DNA from: Betaproteobacteria bacterium
Lineage (GTDB): Bacteria > Pseudomonadota > Gammaproteobacteria > Burkholderiales > Rhodocyclaceae
Direction: 5' to 3'
Assembly: GCA_028065725.1 (NCBI GenBank)
Contig: JAPTVL010000536.1
Coordinates: 1-17,284, forward strand
Length of the DNA: 17,284 nt
The notes under the pieces were generated by a model that was not told where the DNA came from, did not search any database, and worked only from the letters and a program-made list of their open reading frames with translations. Every line of letters starts with the position of its first letter. Position 1 is the first letter of the stretch. A program made the translations under genes and the position numbers. Positions 1 to 7,181 of this stretch are shown in pieces.

Positions 1-1178
1 ATAAATTGGCACCTAGCTTCTAGGGAAACCCCATTTTTCATCATCAGGTCATTGAGAAATTTCCTCAATGAATGAAGAACAAGCCTTCCCCGGTCAATTT
101 TAGCCACATCTTTGATGTGCCTTGCAAACTTCTTTCCAAGGGCATTGCCTTCCTTGTACCTGAAAATTTGCTGATGGGGTTCTTTGCCTTTGATGAAGTC
201 AGCCAGCCCCATCTCCATCAATTTAGCAGGAATGGGCACCTCGCGGATGCCAGCCCTGGTCTTGCTTTCCCTGATCTGAATAAAATTAGTTTTTTTATCA
301 CTTTGCTTGAATTGGCCCTTTTTCAGCAAAGTAATTTCCTCATGCCTAGCACCAGTGACAAGCACCAGCAGGCAAGCCCAATAATAGTCTGGGTCTTTTT
401 CCTTTTGTTCCCTGAACCAATCGCAATCAAACAGGGCCTTGATTTCATCTTCTTCAAAGATGAGAAATCCTCCGGTTGCCTTTTGCTTCTTGGTCAAAAG
501 GCTCTTGATCTGGGCAGGGTTTTTACCCACATAGTAACCTTGCTCAATGGCAAAATTGAACAGAGTTTTGAGGGTAGATAGTTTTTTGTCAATGGTCCGG
601 GCAGTGTTACCTTTTTCGCCAAGGTATTCCCGGAACCTGGTCATGTCTGCCACAACAACACCAGAGACAAAGGCTTTACCTTTGTAGAACCTGATGAAGT
701 CTTGCACAGTCAGGTCATAGCTCTTGCGGGTAGCAGGTGCTACTTTTTTGAGCAGATAGAACTTTGCCAGCAGCCCATCCAGCAAAAGCCCCCCAGATTG
801 CTCGTTTTTTGGCGTCTCTTGGGGAGGCTGTGGGGTGGTAGCTTGTGGAGCAGGGATCGAGCGAATGGCAGGCTGGATCGACCTTAAAAGCTCCATCATG
901 GCCTGGTGGTCATCCAGGCCCTCTGCCTTGAAGATGCCTTTGCCTAGGTCAATCTCATACTTCTTGATCTTGTCCCAATCAATGTCCATGCTCGCACCTT
1001 GAAGAACCTGCCATAGCTGGACTTCAAGCATACAGGCCCGCAGGCGTATGACATGGGAGGGAGCAGACCCTAGGGAAAACACCAGGTACTGTTTGCCCCT
1101 GAAGATGTCCCTGCTAGCTGCAGGAACATAGAACCGAGCATAGTTCTTGGAGCCACGGACAAAAAGAAAGGGCTTCAT
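1..1178 (-). CDS. Tyrosine recombinase/phage integrase of a neighbouring element (C-terminus off window)
   Basis: The minus strand is open from an ATG at 1178 to the window edge, 392 codons without a stop. The N-terminus (MKPFLFVRGSKNYARFYVP) resembles the small N-terminal domain of many proteobacterial integrases. A Pro/Gln-rich linker near residues 108-125 leads to a SAM-like core-binding domain (about 130-225) and the catalytic domain. Visible catalytic elements are the Arg of VTGARHEEI, the Lys of ESKTRAG, and the His and Arg of LHSLRKF. The last His and the nucleophilic Tyr must lie beyond position 1. The gene points away from the tRNA-Asp remnant and starts 72 bp from it, the usual position of an integrase next to its attachment site. 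Its GC content is clearly lower than that of the element on its right, so it probably belongs to a different, adjacent element. Confidence 0.9.
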   Translation of the reverse strand, partial: MKPFLFVRGSKNYARFYVPAASRDIFRGKQYLVFSLGSAPSHVIRLRACMLEVQLWQVLQGASMDIDWDKIKKYEIDLGKGIFKAEGLDDHQAMMELLRSIQPAIRSIPAPQATTPQPPQETPKNEQSGGLLLDGLLAKFYLLKKVAPATRKSYDLTVQDFIRFYKGKAFVSGVVVADMTRFREYLGEKGNTARTIDKKLSTLKTLFNFAIEQGYYVGKNPAQIKSLLTKKQKATGGFLIFEEDEIKALFDCDWFREQKEKDPDYYWACLLVLVTGARHEEITLLKKGQFKQSDKKTNFIQIRESKTRAGIREVPIPAKLMEMGLADFIKGKEPHQQIFRYKEGNALGKKFARHIKDVAKIDRGRLVLHSLRKFLNDLMMKNGVSLEARCQF

Positions 1179-1201
1179 GGTACATGTTTTGGTACATGTA
1201 C
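1179..1201 (-). promoter_or_regulatory. Tandem CATGTACC repeats directly upstream of the left integrase start
   Basis: Immediately before the integrase ATG the minus strand reads CATGTACC, AAAA, CATGTACC. The outer copy lies within a perfect 10-bp palindrome GTACATGTAC (1192-1201). There is no clear Shine-Dalgarno sequence here. Direct repeats touching the start codon suggest an operator or integrase/excisionase binding site, but this is inferred from position only. Confidence 0.35.
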
Positions 1202-1219
1202 TCCGAAGCCCTTTGCTGC

Positions 1220-1245
1220 AAGTCGTTGATTTTAAACGACTTTTT
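1220..1245 (+). terminator. Hairpin plus T-tract beside the left attachment site
   Basis: Arms AAGTCGTT (1220-1227) and AACGACTT (1235-1242) pair perfectly over 8 bp around a 7-nt loop. T residues follow, so it reads as a small Rho-independent terminator on the plus strand. It lies between the left integrase and the tRNA remnant and may insulate the element junction. Confidence 0.4.
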
Positions 1246-1249
1246 GAAA

Positions 1250-1264
1250 TTGGCGGAGTGGACG
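1250..1264. repeat. Left attachment core (15-bp direct repeat)
   Basis: TTGGCGGAGTGGACG occurs here and again at 17159-17173. It covers the encoded CCA and acceptor end of tRNA-Asp. The two copies bracket the integrase, partition, mobilization and replication genes, as expected for attL and attR of one integrated element. Confidence 0.7.
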
Positions 1265-1296
1265 GGACTCGAACCCGCGACCCCCGGCGTGACAGG
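1251..1296 (-). tRNA. 3' fragment of tRNA-Asp(GUC), attachment-site remnant
   Basis: On the minus strand the 46 bp read from the anticodon loop (CCTGTCACG, anticodon GTC) through the variable region and T-arm (GCGGGTTCGAGTCCCGT) to the acceptor strand CCACTCC, discriminator G and encoded CCA. This matches the 3' half of bacterial tRNA-Asp. The 5' half (D-arm and 5' acceptor strand) is absent: sequence upstream of 1296 does not resemble a tRNA. It is therefore not a functional tRNA gene but the tRNA-like part of an integration site. Confidence 0.85.
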
Positions 1297-1360
1297 TCTA
1301 AATACAGTATGCTTGGAACCCGCATAAACGCTTGATTCTCGCCCCATAAAGTCCCTATTT

Positions 1361-1380
1361 GGGGGAATCCTGGGGGAATC
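1361..1380 (+). repeat. Paired GGGGGAATC repeats, putative left arm-type integrase sites
   Basis: GGGGGAATC occurs at 1361-1369 and 1372-1380, one copy starting 11 bp after the other, between the tRNA-Asp remnant and the integrase start. The same motif, with the same spacing, occurs just inside the right end (17061-17080). Lambda-family integrases bind paired arm sites beside the core. The role here is inferred from symmetry and position. Confidence 0.5.
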
Positions 1381-1401
1381 GACCGACTGTTCGGAACGTC
1401 C

Positions 1402-2526
1402 ATGGCCTACATCGAAAAAAGAAAAAACGGATACCGCGTGCAGGTGCGCAAGCGCGGCATGCCATCCATCAGCCGCACATTTGACCTGCTGGCTGATGCA
1501 GAAACCTGGGCTCGCGAGATCGAGCGGGAAGCGCAACGCGGCAACATTGCCGTGCTGCGTCAAGATGCGCAACGCATCACTGTCTCAGAAGCGATGGATC
1601 GCTACCTCGCTGGCCCAGTGCAGGCCATGAAGTCGGCCAAGGATGTGCGCACGCGGTTGAGCAGGGCTCGCGAGCGCTTCGGCGAGTACGTCCTGTCCAA
1701 TGTGCGCGGCGTGGATGTGTCGGCCTGGCGCGATGATCTGCTCGGGGATGGACTGGCCCCGCAAACGGTCATCCATCATCTCAATGCCCTCTCCGCGTTG
1801 TTCTCGTTCGTGGAGAAGGACTTGAGCATTGATTTGCCAGCGGGAAATCCGGTGAGCAAGATACGCAAGCCGGCCGCACCGCCGGCGAGAGACCGGCGAC
1901 TCCGTCCTGGTGAATACGAGGCGCTACAGGCCGACCGCCCCGAGCTGCTGGCCTTCATCATCCTGGCGGTCGAGACCTCGATGCGGCGCGGTGAGCTGGT
2001 CAAGCTGCGCTGGGAACACGTGGACCTCGCCCGGCGGACCGCGCACCTACCAGATACGAAAAACGGCGAGTCCCGCACGGTTGCGTTGTCGTCGCTTGCC
2101 GTAGCCACATTGCAAAGCCTGCCCCGCCGCATCGACGGCCATGTGTGGCCATGGAAGACACCAGAAGGCTTCTCATGCGCCTGGAAGCGCCACGTCCGGC
2201 AGGCTCGCAAAGCCCACGTCCTGGCCCGGTTGCACGAAGCGCTGGCTCGCGAAGGTTTCGACGCCGGGGCCGAAATCCGCGCCTTGGTCTACAAGAAGCG
2301 GCAGCCATCACCGCTCACGCCGGCGATGCTTGAGAAGATCGAAAAGACCGACCCCTTCCTGACGAATCTGCACTTCCACGACTTGCGCCACGAGGCCACG
2401 TCGCGCCTGTTCGAGAAGGGACTGGGGATCATGGAAGTGGCGAGCATGACGGGGCACAAGAGCCTTGCCATGCTCAAGCGGTACACGCACGTCGAGGCGG
2501 AGAAGCTGGCGAAGAAACTGGGGTGA
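1402..2526 (+). CDS. int: Tyrosine site-specific integrase of the element
   Basis: This 374-aa protein would insert and excise the element at the tRNA-Asp site. It has an arm-binding-type N-terminus (MAYIEKRKNGYRVQVRKRG), a core-binding SAM-like domain (about 60-150) and a catalytic domain (about 165-374). Catalytic residues are visible: R195 in SMRRGEL, K220 in DTKNGES, H326 and R329 in HFHDLRHEA, H352 in MTGHKS and nucleophile Y361 in KRYTH. An unusual stretch of about 50 residues (roughly 270-320, LARLHEALAREGF onward) separates the beta-sheet region from the HxLRH box. The ATG follows a weak GGAA ribosome site. The gene starts 105 bp inside the tRNA remnant and reads into the element. Integrase identity is very secure. 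That it drives this particular element is inferred from position. Confidence 0.95.
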   Translation: MAYIEKRKNGYRVQVRKRGMPSISRTFDLLADAETWAREIEREAQRGNIAVLRQDAQRITVSEAMDRYLAGPVQAMKSAKDVRTRLSRARERFGEYVLSNVRGVDVSAWRDDLLGDGLAPQTVIHHLNALSALFSFVEKDLSIDLPAGNPVSKIRKPAAPPARDRRLRPGEYEALQADRPELLAFIILAVETSMRRGELVKLRWEHVDLARRTAHLPDTKNGESRTVALSSLAVATLQSLPRRIDGHVWPWKTPEGFSCAWKRHVRQARKAHVLARLHEALAREGFDAGAEIRALVYKKRQPSPLTPAMLEKIEKTDPFLTNLHFHDLRHEATSRLFEKGLGIMEVASMTGHKSLAMLKRYTHVEAEKLAKKLG

Positions 2527-2646
2527 TGCCTACAGGGGCGAAGGTCCGTAGTCAGTAACAGTGAAATCGATGAAGCCCGTCCTTTCGCCAAAACGGGTTA
2601 GGCTTACTGGCGTGTACCTATGCGAAGCGTAAAGAGGAGATCGTGA

Positions 2647-3411
2647 ATGTATGAACAGGTGTGCTATCAAAAGTCTTTCCTGAAACAGGTGATTGCGCGA
2701 ATTGATCTTGCAGCTCCAATCGACAAACTCGACAAGGGACCGCCAACGCCGCTTCTTTCCGCCATCATTAAGGACTTTTCGATCGTTGAGCCCGCCGATC
2801 TTGTCGTACAACAAATTGCGGTGAATGCAGCAAGTGTTCAACACTCACAAACATCAACAAAACAATGGAATTTTTTCAGCAAGGAAAGAGACAGACAACT
2901 CGTGCTTGCGCCGCAAGTGATGTTTGTGCAGTACAGTAAGTACAATACCTATGAAGAAGTAAAAAGGCAATTTGCGGCAGCTATTGAAGCAATGAACACC
3001 GCCTTTCCTGGGACAGTTGCATCACGTTTCGGCTTAAGATATATTAACCAAATCGATCATGCCGTGAGCAATCCGTTGAACTGGTCTGAGTTCATCAATA
3101 ACCATCTGATCTCAGGGTTGGCCTTTTATACGCCCGATGACACCCTCACGCGAGTCGTATCGATCGCGGAACTCAAGTGCGGTGACTTGGCGGTTCGCTT
3201 CCAATACGGCATGCCTAACCCGGATCATCCAGCGCCGATTAAGCGCCCATTCTTCATCCTCGATATTGACGCAAGCATTTCGGAAGCTCACGAGCTAACA
3301 AAAACCATTGACTACATGGATCAGGCACATAGTTGCATTCAAAGACTCTTTGAAAAGAGCATTACGGAAAATTTGAGGAGGGTAATGAATGCCCGACCCA
3401 TTCAGCAGTGA
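2647..3411 (+). CDS. TIGR04255-like family protein, first gene of a three-gene cassette
   Basis: The product is 254 aa, soluble, with no signal peptide. Features typical of the sporadically distributed TIGR04255 family are the N-terminal FLKQVIARIDLAAP, the central region around WNFFSKERDRQLVLAPQ and the motif RFGLRYINQID (about 127-136). The family's biochemical function is not known to me. A strong ribosome site (GAGGAG, 7 nt before the ATG) fixes the start. The gene overlaps the next one by 23 bp, so the cassette is translationally coupled. GC content is visibly lower than in the element backbone, which suggests acquired cargo. The family assignment is from remembered motifs and not from a search. 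Confidence 0.7.
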   Translation: MYEQVCYQKSFLKQVIARIDLAAPIDKLDKGPPTPLLSAIIKDFSIVEPADLVVQQIAVNAASVQHSQTSTKQWNFFSKERDRQLVLAPQVMFVQYSKYNTYEEVKRQFAAAIEAMNTAFPGTVASRFGLRYINQIDHAVSNPLNWSEFINNHLISGLAFYTPDDTLTRVVSIAELKCGDLAVRFQYGMPNPDHPAPIKRPFFILDIDASISEAHELTKTIDYMDQAHSCIQRLFEKSITENLRRVMNARPIQQ

Positions 3412-3595
3412 GTACGCTCGAACTCCCCAGACGCGAGCATCAATTGTCACTGAGCCCGCACGCACTCAAACGCCCGAGTTGCCTACAGCACAGCAAGTGT
3501 CGATAGACCCGAACTCGTTCGGCTTCGAGCCTGAACTGTACGGACTCGGTAAGCCCAGGCGGGTCATTTTGCGTGGGAAGATTTCCAGTGACTAA
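3389..3595 (+). CDS. Small hypothetical protein (68 aa) of the TIGR04255 cassette
   Basis: I do not recognise this protein. It is 68 aa, Pro/Thr-rich at the N-terminus and without membrane segments or Cys pairs. A good Shine-Dalgarno sequence (GAGGAGG at 3375-3381) lies 7 nt before the ATG, inside the end of the upstream gene. Its stop overlaps the most likely start of the next gene. This tight coupling on both sides is the main reason to accept such a short gene. It may be an adaptor, an antitoxin-like partner or an unstructured linker protein. The sequence does not decide between these. Confidence 0.6.
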   Translation: MPDPFSSEYARTPQTRASIVTEPARTQTPELPTAQQVSIDPNSFGFEPELYGLGKPRRVILRGKISSD

Positions 3596-4190
3596 TGTAG
3601 CCGTTAATAGAAAACGACGACCCAGAATTTCCCAGGGTGATGTGTTTCGCGAAATTGAATGCATTGAATATGTCGTCGAGAAACGTGGCATCGTAGAAGT
3701 AAGCAAAATTGTCTTCCCGTTGGTTGTTGTCTTGACACAGGATTGCGATTTGGAGCAAGATTGGAACAACCGATCAAGAGATACCCAAAGCTCGAAGCTT
3801 TTGTCGGTTCTGGTTGCTCCGCTCTACAACGCGGAGCACGTCTTCCAAGGGACGCACCTCAATGAAATTGGCATCAAGACGGAAGCCATAAATAGGAAGA
3901 AAACTCCGGGTGAGATGCTCATGAAAAATGAGCGTCCCCGTTATCACTACATCGATTTCCCTTCAAATTTGCCACTGGTCGCCTCGGTCGCGGATTTCAA
4001 GCACTACTTTTCAGCACACATCTCTTACTTGGAGAGTGTTCGTCGACGGAATTTTGTCTGCAGATTGTCAGATCTGTTTCGGGAGGATTTATCTCAACGA
4101 TTCGCGGCATATCTCGCTCGGGTTGGTCTCCCCACTGTCGCTACGCAGCAGCGCCTGCCTACATCTACGACTAGCCCCACAAATGCCTAA
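3588..4190 (+). CDS. Conserved-type hypothetical protein with TQDCDL motif, third gene of the cassette
   Basis: The product is about 200 aa, soluble, of unknown function. The N-terminal RISQGDVF box (about 13-20) and the hydrophobic strand ending in VVVLTQDCDLEQD (about 46-58) look like signature elements. The Cys flanked by two Asp could be an active or metal site. A GTG at 3588 is chosen because GGGAAG lies upstream and it overlaps the previous stop by 8 bp. A GTG at 3573 in the same frame would add five residues but has no ribosome site. I recall such proteins being encoded next to TIGR04255 genes, which suggests a functional unit. The specific function is unknown. Base composition matches the two upstream genes and not the backbone. 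Confidence 0.7.
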   Translation: MTNVAVNRKRRPRISQGDVFREIECIEYVVEKRGIVEVSKIVFPLVVVLTQDCDLEQDWNNRSRDTQSSKLLSVLVAPLYNAEHVFQGTHLNEIGIKTEAINRKKTPGEMLMKNERPRYHYIDFPSNLPLVASVADFKHYFSAHISYLESVRRRNFVCRLSDLFREDLSQRFAAYLARVGLPTVATQQRLPTSTTSPTNA

Positions 4191-4264
4191 GCGGTGCAGC
4201 GTGTCAGCCGCGTCAGCGGGATAGGCTGCGCCGCGCCGACCTCAGGGAAGATCAGACCAGGTGA

Positions 4265-4681
4265 TCAAGCAGCGATGGCCTTCCGGGGCCGTCCGCCCAG
4301 CTTGCCGTTCTCACGGGAAGCCGCGGCCTTGGCCGGCGTTCGCCTGGCTCCACCGGTTTGCCCCATCAGTCCGGCCATCCATTGGCGCGAACCAAAGACG
4401 CCCTCCAGCAGCGCCGGCAGGTACAGGTCGGCGTCGAGTTTGGGGAAGTGCAGTCCAAGCCCGCTGGGCGTGATCTCGATGTCGATCAGATCATCCGGCC
4501 TTGCATGGCCCAGCCCCTCGGCCAGGTGCGGCGGGAACGCCAGTTCCAGGCCGGTGTCCAGGCTCACCACGACGCGCGCCACGCGCCGGTCGTAGCGTGC
4601 GCAAACCGCTTTCGGCCCCGCCTTCAAGCGAGCCTGCATGCGTGCTTCGGCACGCTTCACGTCTGCGTCAGAAATGGCCAT
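4265..4681 (-). CDS. DUF2442 domain protein (toxin-antitoxin-like partner of DUF4160)
   Basis: The product is 138 aa. The central part (about 25-85) with RVVVSLDTGLELAFPP and the following ITPSGLGLHFPKLDADLYLP has the DUF2442 pattern of a small DNA-binding or RHH-associated partner. The C-terminal tail is basic and ends in LGGRPRKAIAA, which resembles an AT-hook. It overlaps the upstream DUF4160 gene by 14 bp, so the two are co-expressed. DUF4160/DUF2442 pairs are commonly annotated as type II toxin-antitoxin-like modules. Here the pair sits just upstream of and divergent from parA, where it could help maintain the element. The toxin or antitoxin role is inferred from the pairing. Confidence 0.8.
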   Translation of the reverse strand: MAISDADVKRAEARMQARLKAGPKAVCARYDRRVARVVVSLDTGLELAFPPHLAEGLGHARPDDLIDIEITPSGLGLHFPKLDADLYLPALLEGVFGSRQWMAGLMGQTGGARRTPAKAAASRENGKLGGRPRKAIAA

Positions 4682-4916
4682 GAATCGTTCTCCAGGAATG
4701 GCACAGCATCGCCAGTTCGGCCCGGAGCTGCGCCGCGATGCGGCTCAACTCCTGCGCGGCCAGCCCCAGGGACTCGCGCAACTCCGGCGGGCCATCAGGG
4801 CAATGCAGCTTGAAGACCGCCTCGCAACCCGCGCCCACGACATGCACGTGCGCCGGACGGTGGTCGCTGGGGTAGATGACGACCCGATAGGGTCCGAATC
4901 GGAAGATGGTCGGCAT
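4668..4916 (-). CDS. DUF4160 domain protein (toxin-antitoxin-like)
   Basis: The 82-aa product starts MPTIFRFGPYRVVIYPSD and contains RPAHVHV (about 20-26), the conserved core of DUF4160. The length matches the family. The ATG is the usual family start (MPT), but it lies only a few bases after the -10 box, so the transcript appears leaderless or nearly so. It is the first gene of a two-gene operon with the DUF2442 gene and is divergent from parA across a 111-bp spacer. Confidence 0.82.
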   Translation of the reverse strand: MPTIFRFGPYRVVIYPSDHRPAHVHVVGAGCEAVFKLHCPDGPPELRESLGLAAQELSRIAAQLRAELAMLCHSWRTIHGHF

Positions 4917-4921
4917 GCGGC

Positions 4922-4950
4922 ACTATAACCGAAGCGCTTAGGTTTTTCAA
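4922..4950 (-). promoter_or_regulatory. Sigma70-type promoter for the DUF4160/DUF2442 operon
   Basis: On the minus strand TTGAAA (4950-4945) and TATAGT (4927-4922) are separated by exactly 17 bp. The -10 box ends five bases before the DUF4160 ATG, so transcription should begin at about the start codon. Confidence 0.6.
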
Positions 4951-4967
4951 GCTTTCGCCCTCCCCTC

Positions 4968-4996
4968 TTGCAATCGCATTCCAAAACACTCATAAT
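4968..4996 (+). promoter_or_regulatory. Sigma70-type promoter for parA
   Basis: TTGCAA (4968-4973) and CATAAT (4991-4996) are spaced by 17 bp on the plus strand. The predicted start near 5003 gives a leader of about 25 nt to the parA ATG. This promoter is divergent from that of the DUF4160 operon, with the two -35 boxes 17 bp apart. Confidence 0.55.
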
Positions 4997-5004
4997 AAGT
5001 TCGT

Positions 5005-5016
5005 TTTAATATTAAA
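5005..5016. promoter_or_regulatory. Palindromic operator candidate for the par operon
   Basis: TTTAATATTAAA is a perfect 12-bp palindrome immediately downstream of the predicted transcription start of parA. The site is AT-only in a GC-rich setting, and position suggests autoregulation by the ribbon-helix-helix protein encoded downstream. Confidence 0.45.
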
Positions 5017-5027
5017 CGGCGATTGCT

Positions 5028-5696
5028 ATGATCGTATGCGTGGGGAACACCAAGGGCGGCGTGGGCAAGACCACGCTGGCGGTGAATCTGGCGATTGCGC
5101 GGGCGCTGGCTGGGCGTGACGTGTGGCTGATCGATGGGGACCGGCAGGGCACGGCGCAGACGGCCATCAGCATCCGAGCAGAGGGCGGGCATGCCCCAGG
5201 CATTGCCTGTGCACAGTATTCAGACGGGCCGACGCTACGGGGCCAAGTGCAGCAGCAGGGGCGCAAGTTTGATGATGTCATCATCGATGCGGGCGGGCGG
5301 GATTCCACGGCGCTGCGGGCAGCCTTGGTGCTGGCTGACGTGCTCGTGGTGCCCTTCCAGCCGCGGTCCTATGACGTGTGGGCTCTCAACGATATTGCCG
5401 GCCTTGTCGATGAGGCCCGGAGCGTGCGGGATGGATTGCGGGCCTATGCCGTGCTGAACTGCGCCGATCCGGGCGAGAGTTCTGCGGACAACCTGGAAGC
5501 CGCTGCGGCGGTGGCCGACGTGCCGCAGTTCGCGTACCTGGCGACACCCCTGCGCCGGCGCAAGGCTTACGCCAACGCGGCGGGCTCGGGGCTGTCGGTA
5601 CTCGAAGCCAAGCCCGTGGATCGCAAGGCGGTCGATGAGCTACAGGCCCTAGTCAATGCATTGTTTGAATATCAATCCAAGATTGACAATGACTAA
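5028..5696 (+). CDS. parA: ParA-family partition ATPase
   Basis: The product is 222 aa, the short single-domain ParA type without an N-terminal HTH. The deviant Walker A motif KGGVGKTT lies at residues 9-16 with the signature Lys at position 9. LIDGDRQG at about 34-41 is the ParA D-x-D-x-Q switch region, and a Walker B strand DDVIIDAGGRDS lies near 82-93. Such ATPases move or anchor plasmid DNA with a small partner protein. Here the partner is likely the ribbon-helix-helix protein starting 13 bp downstream. Partition genes in an integrated element imply a circular replicating stage, in agreement with the O/P-like replication genes. No clear Shine-Dalgarno sequence precedes the ATG. Confidence 0.92.
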   Translation: MIVCVGNTKGGVGKTTLAVNLAIARALAGRDVWLIDGDRQGTAQTAISIRAEGGHAPGIACAQYSDGPTLRGQVQQQGRKFDDVIIDAGGRDSTALRAALVLADVLVVPFQPRSYDVWALNDIAGLVDEARSVRDGLRAYAVLNCADPGESSADNLEAAAAVADVPQFAYLATPLRRRKAYANAAGSGLSVLEAKPVDRKAVDELQALVNALFEYQSKIDND

Positions 5697-5708
5697 AAGG
5701 ACAATGCA

Positions 5709-5978
5709 ATGGCGATTGTGAAACCGAAGGGCAAGCCGGCCGCGGCGGATGCGTTCATCGCCGGGGCGCCGGATGCAGCGCCTCCGGCGGTGAAGGTGGC
5801 CCGGGGTGTGATGCTGGGCAATAAGCGTCAAATCACGCTGACCATCGCGCCGGAGTTGCTGGCCCGGGTGGACGAGCTGGCCGCGCAGATCGGCCAGTCA
5901 CGGGCGGCGCTCATCAATCTGGCAATTCGCCAGGCGGTCGAGCGCGGGTTGACGATCGAGGGGCTGGGGCGGGCGTAA
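5709..5978 (+). CDS. Ribbon-helix-helix protein, probable ParB-like partner
   Basis: The product is 89 aa. A disordered basic Ala/Pro-rich N-terminus (1-37) precedes a ribbon-helix-helix domain: strand RQITLTIAP (40-48), helix ELLARVDELAAQIG, then SRAALINLAIRQAVERG. Such short proteins act as centromere-binding partners of small ParA ATPases and as repressors of their operon. The Shine-Dalgarno AAAAGG overlaps the parA stop codon, so the pair forms an operon. The N-terminus MAIVKPK resembles the MAILKPR start of the second RHH protein of this window. The stop codon lies only 6 bp from the stop of the convergent FRG gene. Confidence 0.8.
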   Translation: MAIVKPKGKPAAADAFIAGAPDAAPPAVKVARGVMLGNKRQITLTIAPELLARVDELAAQIGQSRAALINLAIRQAVERGLTIEGLGRA

Positions 5979-5984
5979 CTGGGA

Positions 5985-7148
5985 TCAGCGAATTTCGTTA
6001 CCACTCGCAGAGCTACCTACGAACGGGAAAAGTTGCTTCTTCGAAACCATGCCGTGCCGAATCATTCGACCGACACCGTCCAACCCAGGAAACATCGTTG
6101 CAGCCGTCAAACCCATGAATGCCAAGTCTCCCAGCGCCTCCAGTGCGAACGAGATGGGAACGTCAGCAGCGAGCAGAAATTCCATTTTTCGGTCTTGTTC
6201 ATAAAACCTGATGAATCGCTCTAAGTCATCGATGTTCGTGACCAAGAATCGCCCCTGTTGCGCATAGAGGCGCGGATTAAGCCGTGCGGAGATTGAAAGC
6301 GATGCAAGGTAGGGCATCGTCGCTGGTACCGTAATCATTGGCGGCGACGTGATAACAGCAAACTGCCTTGTTAAAGCGTAAATCCGAACGTGCGTAGCAT
6401 CTGCGCGATTAGCTTCATTTTCAAGCGCGTCAGCGAATGCAAAAAAAGCGGCGATGTAGGGCGACGCTGTCCAATCAAGAAGTGGCGTCGGCAACCCATG
6501 ATGCTGCGCCAAACCTAGTAGGGTCCCGTAGTCCGCCCCGTCATTCAAGTTAAAGCGAGTTCCCAGCACTGCCTCGGCATGGGCGCTGAACATTTGGAGT
6601 TCATCCGCGCAATAGCGCTCCAAGCGATTTCTTTGAATTCGATGCAACGTGGTGCGCAACTGAAAAGCATTGCTGCCATGGCCGCGGAACATCACCACAT
6701 CCTTTTCGACACGGAGACGGTTCACCCACGCTTTGAACCCATCCCATGAATCGCACTGCTCCGCATCCACAGGGCTGACAGTCACTTCGCCCCCGAAGTT
6801 GCCAAATGTTATTCGTCCACTTTGGCCGTTCAATCCGGTCCATTCGCCCTCAAGCGCTTCGCCATTTCTGAGGAGCGTTGCACGGAGGCTCTGAAGTCGC
6901 TCTGCTAGTTCAGGCGGAGGATTGGGGGATGGGGACAGTGCACCAGTTTGGCCGGTCAAGAACAGCAATTTAGGAACAAGCCGAAGCCTGTCCCCATCCC
7001 ATTGCCCGTCCATGAGCAAGGCCTTTGGCTCAATGCCTGCACCCCAAACATGAATCACGAACTCGTCGGGTCGATCTGCATCGACACACAGCATCGCATC
7101 TGCAAGCCCCTGGGCTGTCTCGATTTTTCCGAAGCGCTGCAGTTCCAT
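5985..7148 (-). CDS. FRG domain-containing protein
   Basis: The product is 387 aa. The N-terminal 130 residues are not recognised. The FRG domain spans about 135-245 with the name-giving MFRGHGSNAFQLRTTLHR (153-170) and the hallmark LAQHHGLPTPLLDWTASPY (213-231) followed by IAAFFAF. FRG proteins are frequent in mobile DNA and defence islands. Their activity is not firmly known. No signal peptide or membrane helix is seen. The start is supported by GGAAAG just upstream. GC is lower than in the ParA and mobilization genes. The gene lies tail to tail with the RHH gene, and a 16-bp near-repeat marks its upstream side, so it looks like inserted cargo. Confidence 0.88.
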   Translation of the reverse strand: MELQRFGKIETAQGLADAMLCVDADRPDEFVIHVWGAGIEPKALLMDGQWDGDRLRLVPKLLFLTGQTGALSPSPNPPPELAERLQSLRATLLRNGEALEGEWTGLNGQSGRITFGNFGGEVTVSPVDAEQCDSWDGFKAWVNRLRVEKDVVMFRGHGSNAFQLRTTLHRIQRNRLERYCADELQMFSAHAEAVLGTRFNLNDGADYGTLLGLAQHHGLPTPLLDWTASPYIAAFFAFADALENEANRADATHVRIYALTRQFAVITSPPMITVPATMPYLASLSISARLNPRLYAQQGRFLVTNIDDLERFIRFYEQDRKMEFLLAADVPISFALEALGDLAFMGLTAATMFPGLDGVGRMIRHGMVSKKQLFPFVGSSASGNEIR

Positions 7149-7181
7149 GTCTTTCCATGCCCATCAAACGGCGGCGGGAGT

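Noticed and set aside
72..581. 169-aa open frame on the plus strand
   Set aside because: It is antisense to the clear integrase frame on the minus strand, which shows catalytic motifs. No ribosome site or plausible domain is present.
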